From Nepenthes gracilis (taxonomy: Eukaryota > Streptophyta > Magnoliopsida > Caryophyllales > Nepenthaceae), in the NCBI GenBank assembly GCA_033239525.1, contig BSYO01000016.1, forward strand, positions 7,017,045 to 7,081,044: a stretch of 64,000 nt of DNA, read 5' to 3'. Below, in pieces: positions 11,101-23,100 of the stretch. The translations under genes and the position numbers were made by a program. The notes beneath the pieces were generated by a model, which saw only the letters and a list, made by a program, of their open reading frames with translations, searched no databases and had not been told where the DNA came from. How positions within the stretch are numbered: the stretch's first letter is position 1; each line of letters opens with the position of its first letter.

Positions 11101-14100
11101 CTTTCCATTTTTTCCTCCTCCACTAAACCCTAACTTTTGAACCCTTGAAAAACAGAGAGAGAAATAGAAGAATTGAGGTAGCAGAGCACCAACAAGAGCA
11201 TCTGTGATTGAAACAAGAGAAGAGGCGTGCGTAAGAGAAATAATCAAGTCTAATCATTTAGGCTCCCTTGTATAACCAGGGGCTAAAATTAAAAGTCAAA
11301 AAATAAAGGGTGGAGATTGTATCATCCCCATAATAACTAATGTAATCTTCATTCTATATTTTTTGACTTTTAATCTTGACCCTTGGATGTGGAAAAGAGC
11401 CTATATGGTAAAAGTAGCATAATCGTGTGGTGCGTGTCAGAAACTCAGAGAGAGAGCTGAGAAAATTATGAAAAGAATTAGCATTTTTTCCATAAACAAG
11501 AGGTTTATTGAGTCAAGAAGTTGAGGCTTACTCATAATGGCCAGCTTTAACATTTTTCTCCCTCCCAGAGGTTACCAACAAAGCCATTCAACAATAGGCC
11601 CTGAAGCTATTTTCTGTTGTAACCCAGAGGAGCAGCAAAATACACAGATATATGTTTGTAGTGCAGATAATTTGTTACTTCTTCTCAGCAAATCCAGGTT
11701 CCCATTCCACTTTATTCTAGTGACAATTTGGCTTTCTTTGATAGTATTTATTTTGTCTAAATGTGCTATTTTATTAATTTTTCCAAAACTTAACCTTTAC
11801 CTAGTCCTATAAATTCATTACATTATCATATTTTTTTTGTCATCATTAAATAAAAAACCTTACTTTTACCTTTTATACTTCCAGAAGTTTACCATTTGAT
11901 TGGATATTTAGTAGTATCATATTTGGACCTTGCTTTATTATTAAAATAGATTAGCAAAATTTATCCAACATTATTTAATTCATACTCATTCCCATTAAAA
12001 AATAATTTTTTATCTTGCATGTGGCTTAATTTTTATATACATATTCAATTCCCTAATTGTTCATTGATCTCAACTGTATTAGTTAGATTGGTGGTGCATG
12101 CAGTTGATTGTTTTTCATAGCAACATTGACTTAGGCATGGATCCTGATATATTTGAACCATTGAGTTGATAGTTAGCCCAATTAGACACTAACTCTACTA
12201 ACAATTGCAAAATCACATCATGGTCGTCCAAGCGGTATTCACTACTCGTTAGACAAATTCAGACATAGCTAATTGAGTTGTCACTTTAGAAATACGGCTT
12301 TAAACATTAGATGCTGACAATGCAATTATAGGCTGGATGATAGGGTACCTCATAGGTGTGATCGGGACTCAATAATATGATCGAAAGCCAGATTAAGAAA
12401 AACAACTTTTTAAAAATATCAAATTAAATGCCCCTACTTTTGATAGCAGCCTAGACCCTCGAATGTTTACCCAAGAGGTTTGAAATATGGATTATTTCTT
12501 TGAATGGTATGGTGTGTTTAAGGATGGATAGAAGAGTGCAACTCATTAACTGAGAATACTCAACTATATTGGTAAATGTCAAGAACCTCCTTATTAGGCA
12601 TTAAGCAAACCCTCTTAGGACTTAGGCCGAGACAGAATGACGCCTTCATGATAAATACAGGCCCCGTCTTATAGTAGCAATTTACCAGACTAGTGAAATA
12701 CCTTTCCGTAGAGCAATCAATCTATGATTATGTGATTCAATGAGTTTTGAATGAGGTGCCACATAACTTAGGATGCGGATATGACTTTAAGTAGGTTTAG
12801 GCAAAGTCTATATGATGATCTAAGAAGAGAGTTTGTCCTTAGGGGTGTTCCCATTATTGACCATTCATATAAGATTGTTCGAGATTATGAGTTAGTCACA
12901 AGGCACCCTATGAAAAGCATACTGACAATTGTCCTTCACATGCTTCAACAATGAATCTCCAGCCTACCTTATGACCTCCTTTTAAAACTCCTCATGTGAG
13001 GAACTGCAGAGGTAAGAGAATTAAACTTCCTAGAAAGAATTCCCAAGTACAGTGCCTTAATAGTCAAGTCTTTGGATACATGTTAATTGTCTTAGTAAGG
13101 CCTTGCATATTGGAGAGCAGCGGGAATAAATGAGGAGTAACAAGTTTAATGACTTGTAAAACGAGCTAGGTGACTTGGATAATAATAACGATGACACCTT
13201 ATTAGGCTGCACTAGGACTATTTTCTCTAACTTAGGCTTCCATCTTTCAATATCTGATATATCACTATTAGTGTAACTTAATGTACTTTGATCCAATCCA
13301 AAGAGGTCAATGACTAGTATCATTATGCCATTTTTCATATTTATGTCAAGGTAACTAAGAAAGCTTGTTAGATCATTGTGGACAACAGTAATGGTATTAA
13401 TATCGTCATGGCTAATACCATTTCTCGTCATAGCTTGGAAGTTGTTCTACATCTTGATCTGTGTAACGTCTCTTGGATTGATACCTTTTTCATAACAATT
13501 AAGGAAATGTGTCTTATGCCTATCCAATTTTTAAAGTATAAGAATCATATCTGGTATGACGCCATTTATATTAATGTGTGCTATGTCATTCTAAGTTAAC
13601 CATAGTTGTGTGATTTGGATATGACAATCCAATATCACTCCAACTCATGCTTTCTCATGCATAAGGGTAAGAAGATTCATCTCCATTCTTTGTCCCCAAA
13701 ATGAGTTATCCATAACAAGGGCAAGGATGTGGTAGAAATGAAAAGATTGCATAACATTAGCCCTTACAGAGTTTAAGCATATAGTTGTAAGTGGGTTTGT
13801 CATATTTATTGTTATTGTTCTAAAAGTTCCTTCAATCCCTCAAGTAGTGGTCCCTAGGGAAGGTCATTGACTCCTTCAGAACTTTCATGATGCCATTCTT
13901 AAAGACCTCTCAAATCATTGATTGCCTTAATGTAACATTCAACATGCCATTAACTTTAGCCTGAACAAATCTCTTCTAAGTCAACTTCACCACAGTATGA
14001 ATCCCACTAAATATATCGAGCTTTTAATGCAAGTTGGGGATATCTTTCATAAGTGACTAGTTCATGAGAGCCCAAGTGTGGTGATAGCTCTCTTGACACC

Positions 14101-17100
14101 TAAAAATGATGGATCCTAGAGGGTGTGTAAATATTAAAGCCATCAATAAGTCATTGTAAAATACCATTTACATTCTTAAGCATGATGATATGTTACATAT
14201 GATAGCTGATGCCAGGATATTCTTTAAAATTAATTTAGAGAGTACTTATCACCAGATTAGGATCCATTCGAGAATGAGTGGAAGATGGCCTTTAAGACAA
14301 AAGATAGTATTTCTATGTAGTTTGCAATTCCTTTTGGGCTCTCCAATGCATCCAGTTACTTTTTGAGGTTCATGATCTAGGCCCTATGACATTTTATGTG
14401 ATATTTCCTAATGGTTTATTTTAATGAAATCCTTATTTATCATAATACTGAGTAATAACTCTTAGACTATCTCACACATGTATGTATTGTGAAAGTTTGT
14501 ATGTCAATCTTAAGAAATGCTCCTTGATATATAAGGTTGCTTTTGGTGGCTTTATAGTCTATTCTAATGGAGTTTCTCCAGACCTTATAAATATTCAAAT
14601 GATTGTAATTAGCCTGAAACTAAAATCACCCACAACATTCAAAGCTTTAATGGTTCAGCTGCTTTTATCGTTGGTTTAATAAAGGGTTTAGCACGATTAT
14701 GGCTCATTTCATTGAGTACATGAAGAAAGGCCAATTTCATTGATCACCTAATGTTGCTAGAGCCTTTAAAAGTGTAAAAAAGAGGATGACAGAAGTCTCA
14801 ATCATTCGACTTCCTAACTAGTCTAAGGGGTTTGAGATAGAGTGATGCATCAAGTGTAAGTAAAAGCAGAGTCCTTAGTCAAGAATGTCATCCATTTAGT
14901 GAAAAGTTGAATGATACAAAATAACGATACTCCACTTATAATAAGAATCGTATGCAATTGTGCAAGCCTAACGCTATAAGCGCCATTACTTACTATCGCA
15001 GGAGTTTTCCCTTTATTCAAATCATAAGGTTCTTCATTTCTTTAACTCCTAAAGGAAATTTAATTATAGACATAGTCATTGGATTAAATTTGCAAGAACA
15101 TCCTTTTTATTGAAACATAAGAAAGGAGTTAGAAAACCAACCAACAAATGCCTTAAGTTGTCAAGTGCCTTTGTTTTTTGTCATTTAGGTTAAGGTTGTT
15201 AGGTTTAAAAGACTCAAAAAATAATACAAGTCTTATCTAAATTTTAGCAAAATCTTTCCAATTGTATAGAGCGAAAACTTGACAGCATTGATGGTTTTTA
15301 CATTCAAGATGGGTCAAATATATAAACTTTGCATCCCAAGGATGTCAATTAGGGATTTCATAGTTTGGAGGTTCACGGTAGCATCTATCTGGCCATTTTA
15401 GGCATGATAAGATAGCAGAGGATGTTGAGTGATAGTTTTACTAGTTTAATTTGAAGAAAAATGTTGCTAAGATAATTATTACTAGTCGAACAAGCTAACC
15501 ATCCAAGCATAAGAAGCAAAAAAGTAGCCTCAACACCCTTTTGCATTCCCCTAGTTATCCTTGACATGATGTGAGCATGGACCATGTGTTAGGACCCCCG
15601 CGTATACCTAAATAGCATGATTTGATGTTTGTTATTGTGGATAATTTCTTTTAAACAACACTTCATCATTTGTAGCAGACTTCTGATATTTCTCAAATTG
15701 ACAAACTATATTTTATTAAAACTGTCAAATTATATGGTTTTCCTAAAACTATTATATTTGATAGGAATATTTATTTTACTCTTTGGAAAAACTCAGTAAC
15801 ACATGGTTGGAATCAAATTAAAGTTTTCCACTAAATACAATCCTTAAATAAATGGCTAAACTAAGGTTGTTAACCGAAGTCGAGGCAATTTATTAAGATA
15901 TTCGATTCAAGAAAATCTTAGGAAAGAAATTTGATTCTTCCTACATCTCAGCTTGCATGTAACAATAATGTAAATAGGTTACAGGCATAAGTTCATTTGA
16001 GGTTGAACATAGCAACAAACCTATGAAACTTTTAGACCTTATTCTGATGAATTTGCATGTTGATGTTTCCATGTTGGGCAAAGCATTTGCATAACACCTT
16101 TATAGCTTGCATTGAGATCAACAAACAATTGGAAGCAGGTAATACATCATACAAACTTCGAACTAGCATGCATATAAGACATATTAATTTTAATATTAAA
16201 ATTATGTCATGATTTGAATTAGATCAAGCAACACCTACTTGGCCTCATTTCTAATTTGCATGCCCGTAGTGCTAATCCATTTAAATTTTACAATGGGTTT
16301 GACGAAATGCCCATGTTATTAATATCTATCTCTCTTTGATTTTTACCATGAAGACTTAATTACTTATAAATGTAGTTTCAGCCCATCTTGTAGTTCCATG
16401 AGTCTACCCACACAATTACTAGTCTTACCGCATAAAAAAATATTAATGTTGTTTTAGATAAATAGATTATTCATTAGGAGATGGAGAGGTTTAACGCTTC
16501 CTTATCCATTGAGTTGACTGATTGGATTTATAGAATACTTGGATTTTTAGCAAGACACTGTAGCAACTAAGTCCAAATTTATTGGAGTTTTATCGAAGTC
16601 GTCATGATCGACCATCACTGGAGTTAAGGTTCTTCCACTATGGGAAGTTGGTGGAGCTATCAAATTCTAGCTCTCACTTATACATGCCTACTGACACTGA
16701 AGGAGATTTAAATCAAGAGATTTAGGATTCTTATTGTAGGGGTCGAGTTTTTGCTACCTTGAGAGAGATCTGGAAGATTTATGTATTGAGATTTGATTTG
16801 CCATTTGATTTGACTTTATTTATTTTCAGTCATATCTTAAGGATTCTTGAAATTTAGAATTTTTTTTTACTCTCCAAAATACCTATAGAAAGTTATATTT
16901 TTTTCATCATTTTATTATTTTAGGCCATCACTAATTAAGGAATTCATGCATATTTTGTAACTCACATATAAGCATGGTACCTTCATATACAGACCCTAAT
17001 TTTATTATTTAATTAGTTATTGATAAAGTGATTATGTAGAGATTTTGTTTCTCCTTCTTTCTCCTTGTAGTTTTTGCTTCTCCCTTTTCTCTATTCTCTT

Positions 17101-20100
17101 CGGCTTCTCCCCTTCCCCGTTTTCTCTTCTTCTTCCTTCGCTATTTCCCCTCTCTACTTTAAAACAATCGGGCTATCATTTGAGCTCCTTGTTGTCAACA
17201 TTTCTATAGCTTATGACTTGAAATTGAGTTAAGGGATGCTGATTCTGTAGAGCAAGTGAGATGCACCGGTTATCCACCTTTCTGAAAAGAACTTTGGAGA
17301 TTGAAAAATTTAAATACTATAGGGTTGTAATTCTTCTTCATTCCCTATTTCCCTTCCCTACATCAAAACAACTGGTCTATGATTTGAGCTCCTTCTTGTC
17401 ATCATTTCTATAGCTTATGGATTGAAATGGAGTTAAGGGATGCTGATTCTGCAGAGCAAGTGAGATGCACTTGTTATCCACCTTTCTGAAAATAACTTTG
17501 GAGATTGAGAAAATCAAGTACTATAGGGTTGTAATTCTTCATCCAATCAACACGTACAGCCAAGTCATAGCTGCCTAACTGGAACAATCTTTAGATTAGC
17601 TGAGAGTTTGTACAGTCCAATTCAAATTGCAACACTTCGGATTTACTCAGTCTCTTATGGCCATTAGCCACTAAGGGAAATGTGTATTGCATTGTGCTTG
17701 CTGCTATTGAAGCAATTCCAGGATCCAAAAACTTGTAATTACTCGCAATATTGATCAAGACTATGAACTTCTTAAGATCCAATTCAAAATGAACCTGCAA
17801 CAAAGCCAGCACCGAAACCTGTTGCTTTCCTAGGATCAATTGCTCATTTTCATTCTAAGGTTCCTTATTCCGGTTGTTAAGCAGAAGAAGAGGGATCTTA
17901 GAAGTCTCAGTTGTTGCTATGCTCCTTCGGTAGGTAAATTGGTTCAAAAATTCCACTTCGACAAGGATAATATTGTTCCATGGAATGCCAAATAGGGCAT
18001 TTACAGAAGTTTGAGACAGTTCTGTGAAAAAATCATTTTCAGAATCCAAGAAGTGAGGATCTTGATCATCCTCATCTTCGATAGCTATGAGAACATTGAG
18101 TTGGTTTTCCTTAAATCAGTGGCCTGGTGTAAATCTCTCAGAGCACTTAAAGCATAGACCTGAAGCTCTAATTTGTTCTATAGTAAGAGGGTTTTGGGAG
18201 GTAACAGGTGGTAATGAGTAACAGGTTTTGGGGTATAGGGCTTGCGTGTTGGAAGAGGTTTGCCAATGGTAGTAGAAGGGTATTTGCCTGTTATGTTTGG
18301 GGTATAGGTGGCATTTTAGCAAAACTGGTGTTTTTGGAGAGGGCCGGGCCTGCAAGGTTTGTTCCTGTAGTGTGGCTAATTCAAATGCATTGGGTAGAGG
18401 AGGAAAGCTCCTGACCATTGGCTGTAATTCCTCTTTCATGCAACTGAGAAAGCTAGATACAAAATAGTATTCACATAGGTTGGATTTAGCTGCATCACAA
18501 AGGCTCGTAAGTTATCAAACTGCTGCTGAAATTCTGATACTGAATTCTTTTGCTGAAGTTGTATTCAGCAACTATATCTGTGCAAGACTTATATCTGAAT
18601 CTGTGGCATATGTCCTCCTTGAAAACATCTGAAGAGACATGGTTGTATTACGGAATATAGCCACAGAACCATACATCTGTCTTTCCTTCCAAAACCATAG
18701 GGGTTATGTCTATCTTTTCATGTTCTTGGATGTTATAAATGGTGAAATGCTTGTTGCACTTTCTAAATCGACTTCTGAGATTGTCATTAGAAAAGGAAGG
18801 AAAGTATAGTTTGAAACAATGGTGAGCAGGATACTAGTGAAGGTTGTTGATTTCTCAAATTCGAGGAGTACAGATAATATCTGGTCTGTCATCCACAATT
18901 AAAGCACCAAGTGTGGGCCCCTGAAGCTAGAAGAATGTTCTTCTTGATGGGAATTATTCAGTTTTGAGTTGAGCAAGGTTATCAGAAAACTTATGATTGA
19001 TTGTGTCTTCTGATTGATTGTGTCATCAAGGTGCTTGTTATAATCAACTTTTATAGCAAAGGCTTCTGTCTGAAATCTGGGGAATACATTCTGAATTTCT
19101 TGTTGAATATTTTGCTGAATTCTGTTTGAAGCATTTTGTCATGGATGGTCGAGATGCATAGAAGTTATGCACCATGTAAACATGACATGCAGGCAGCAGA
19201 CGTCCACATATACAGTTTATGTGTAGAAAGATGTACAGGTAGAGTAGACAATTATCAAGGAGATTCTAAGTAGTTTTAGAGTAACCCAAAAAATTATAAA
19301 AAAGAAGAGAGACATATATTTTACTCTAGAATGTTATTCAGTAGAGAGAATATGAGATGTTCTATAGTATTCTTTATGGGAATATTTATGAAGAATATTC
19401 TAAAAGATGAATCTTAGCCATCAACAGTGGAGGATAGAAGGATAATCCTAGCCATTAATTGAGGAGGTGACATTTCTATATAAAGAGATGAATTCCTCTT
19501 ATTTGGAATAAGCTTAAGGAGTAAGAGAGCACATAGAAGCAAACAAGCAATCCAAGCTAAGCTAAATGAGATGAAACCATGAAGTGATGTGTAACTAATG
19601 AGGTGGCTAGTCATAAAGAGCTTGAGGGGTGAACTTTAAGGGTGAGCTTATGGGATGAGTGTCGGAAAAGTGTTTCATACTATTATACTCAATTTTTACG
19701 ACAAAGAGTATTTCCTGTAAAGGTTGTGTGTGTATATACACTTTGGAGTGGAAATAGAGGAGAAAGCCTAACTTGTCCAAATCACACGGGGTATGCTAAG
19801 CAAGTGCTACGTGGGTGACCGAAGAAGTGTCTTCTCATGACAATCAGCTTTCCTTGCTGCCATTGATCTTCAAGTTTCCTATGCGTCATTATGATAGCAA
19901 GTATTTTTTTGTTTTGGAATAGTTGATGATTCAAGAATTAGGAATTTAGGATGCGCAAATTGTAGCACAACAGAACATAAAACAGGAACTATCAAAACCA
20001 TAAATATGAATTCTAATTGTAAGATCAGATATTCAATTGTTAAGTTTTTAGTTTTGGTATATTTTGTGACCACCATATAACAGCATAACTGTGTGGGCAA

Positions 20101-23100
20101 TTGTGTTTCCCACTCCTCTTTTGAACGGAAATATTTATGATAGATATTTTGAAAGTGGATGCTTGAGAAACTTTCTTATAGAGGATTGACCGAAAAGTTG
20201 TGGGATGTAGCACGAGTAATAGGAGGAGATCTACTCTATTGATGTCATTTTTGCCTATATCGTGAGCTTGTGATGGGGCACTGCTGGAGCAACTTGCTTG
20301 ATTTGTGTGAGTCATGAGCTTGTCACAGAATTCTTGCTCAAGCAATATTCGCTGCTTGATTTCAAAATTTTTTGTGAGGCAGTTGTGGGACATGCACTTG
20401 AGCAGCATTCATTGTTTGGTGTTACAGAATCAGCCGTGAGCTACATTGCGGGGGGCGCCGAGGGGGGGGGGAGGGGGGGTCACTCAGGCAAGCTTGGTAA
20501 AGAAGTGAACAACATGAGACAATGCAAGAGCAGCTCTCGATCCACGTTTGTCAGCCCAATTTCTGGCCAGTTGTCTGCACTTTTTTCCAATAAATAACCT
20601 CTTTTTCACTCATTTGAGTGAGGAGAATACAAGGAGAATGTGCTACCAAGAGAGGGCATTAAAAGTTTATTTGCTTCCCAATTAATGAAGCTTGAAAGGA
20701 ATGGTTTACCCTGTTGTTATCCACCTAAAATTTCCAAATTCCATGACTTCATTGATGAAGCTTGAGTGCACCGATTGAAAGACATGTCCAGCAATAAAAT
20801 GGAGCTCTAGGGGGTCCATATCCACACCAAGGAGAGCCAATCAAAAATGGACTCTTTGATAAGGGTCACGTTCTAGGAGTTTGTTGGCTAGTAGAGGTAA
20901 CACATCATAACTGCCAGTTTTAAGTTGACTTTCTTTTTAGAGTGAAAATTTTTTAAAGATGGCGCACATTTAGTTAAGAGGTTTTTGCCTAGTTGGGGTT
21001 TTCCTCCGTCATAAAAATACATGTCAATTTCTTTATCGCACTTTCGTAATTTTAATGCACCAAATTTTTGAATGTTTGGGTTGACTTTTGTTGGGTTCAA
21101 TTAAATCATATATGGTGAATAATCTTCAATCTTTAACTACTACTAAAAAGATATGAGATTATCTCAAACATATCTATAATCAAGAAAATAATACTCAAAA
21201 ATTCCAATTGGAATTAGAGATTGTTAATTACAAATAATGTGACATATTTGTTAAACAGTTCTATACTGAATTTTTTCATTTATCGAGTAAATATACTAGA
21301 ATAGTTCATTCTAATGTCCCTAAGGTAGCACTTGTGGCACAACAAGAAGTTCGTGCAGAGAGTAAAAGATCAGTTTATGATGAAACTAACACCAAAAAAT
21401 ATAAGACTACACAAGCAAGTCTTCTTAATCACAATTATGTTCCATCCCTATATATATGCCTAGGGAAATTTCTACGTGAAGGGCAATGCCTAGCCACACA
21501 AATTAGCATAAGACAAGACATAGTACCTTCTGAGATGGTTAATTTAGCATATGTTTCCCAAGAAAAGGAAAAGTTTAAGTCATAAACACAGTGCAATAGT
21601 TGTAAGGAGTTTGGGCATATTACAAATAATTACAGCAATAAATTCTGCAATTATTGCAAAAAAAAGTGGCACATTATTAAGGATTGTCTCAAGTAACCTC
21701 AAAGTAAACAAGCTCGAGCTTTCTACACTAATGTCTAGTACTTTAGTTGATGTCCAGGCCATTTCTATTAGTAGTCAGTCATCCAATGCTCATTCATCCT
21801 CTCGCACTCCCGATATAGTAAAACATATGATGTTTTTGCATTTCTTGTTATAGGGTTTCAAGGAAAGCACAAATTGCTCACTTCTTCTAGGTTAATTAAC
21901 TTAGCTCTCTTGAATCATATGACGGGCAATACAAATACCATACATCATATTCGTAACTATGAAGATGAGCAATATATTTATGTAATCAATGACATTTCTC
22001 TTTCTATCATCGTAGTTGGAAATCTAGGGTCTTACTTTATTAATATATTTATATCTCTAAAATTATCTATGAGTTTGATTCCTATGGGACAAAAAGTTAA
22101 TTATTTTGATATTCACTTTTAACGTACTGGTTGTCTTGAATCGGATCAAGCATTGGGAAAAGTGATCACGAATCGGCCTTAAGTGAGACATCTATTTCTT
22201 TTTCAGTTTCCTATTCATATGATTGCACTTTTAGCTTGCACTTTCGTTACTAATGATAGTGATGTTTAAAATAAATCATTAGGGTATCCCAATTCTAGCA
22301 TCTAGACTCATTTTATAAAATTTGGTTATTTGGACAATAAAGATTCATTCTCATAATTTACTATATTATCTGATTGTGTTTCTTACAAAATTATTAAAAA
22401 TAAAGCTTTACTTTTTCCTTTGCAAGATAGTCATGCTCCCACGAGTCTTGAATATATTCATACCGAAGCATGGAGTTACTCACTACAAATATTTTGTCAC
22501 GTTCATTAATAACTATAATCATTTACTTAGATATATTTTATTTGCCCTAAAGTTGAGGCACTTTTTGCCTTTCAAACATTTATTACTTATGTTGAAACAC
22601 AATTCTTAACGCATATTAAAATCTTACACTCAGATTCTTGAAGGGGGGAAGCATATGTTAGATGATTTTTGGGATTAATTAAACACAAAAAGCATTCTTC
22701 CCCAACATTTATTTTCTTACACTCCACAACAAAATGGAGTCGCAGAGTATAAGAATAGTTATCTTTTTTATGCTATTCAAATATTTTTGATTGAATCATC
22801 CACACCTACTAAATTTTGGGTAGAAGCCTTATTAGCGATTGTTTATTTGATTAATCACTTACCCTTACAAATTTTACATCATGATTCCCCATGTTTTCGT
22901 TTGTTTAGAACTACTCCAAAGTATCATTCTCTTCATATTTTGGTTGTGTTTGCTTCGTCAACTTAATATCAATTGTACATCACAAGCTTATATTTCTCAG
23001 ATTTAGTAATAGACACAAAGGATTTGCTAGTTATGATACTGATGCCAACATGTTTTGCACTTCACATCATGTGGCCATTTTTAAAAACCAATATTACTAC

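Larger units (their letters stand above)
12160..16745 (+). mobile_element. Decayed Ty3/gypsy internal region, plus strand
   Basis: Heavily mutated, with many stops and frameshifts, but domains are in gypsy order: gag (12420-12960), reverse transcriptase and RNase H (13950-15040), integrase (15630-16350), and a tail with a [13 protein letters not shown] segment (16510-16700). Flanked by LTR copies 10262-10700 and 16768-17150. Many changes look like C-to-T or G-to-A, as expected for old methylated repeats. Confidence 0.75.

Noticed and set aside
19780..19845. 5S rRNA-like words (tgctaagcaagtgct, gggtgacc) suggesting a Cassandra-type element
   Set aside because: Only about two short words match; the promoter boxes and the rest of 5S are missing.
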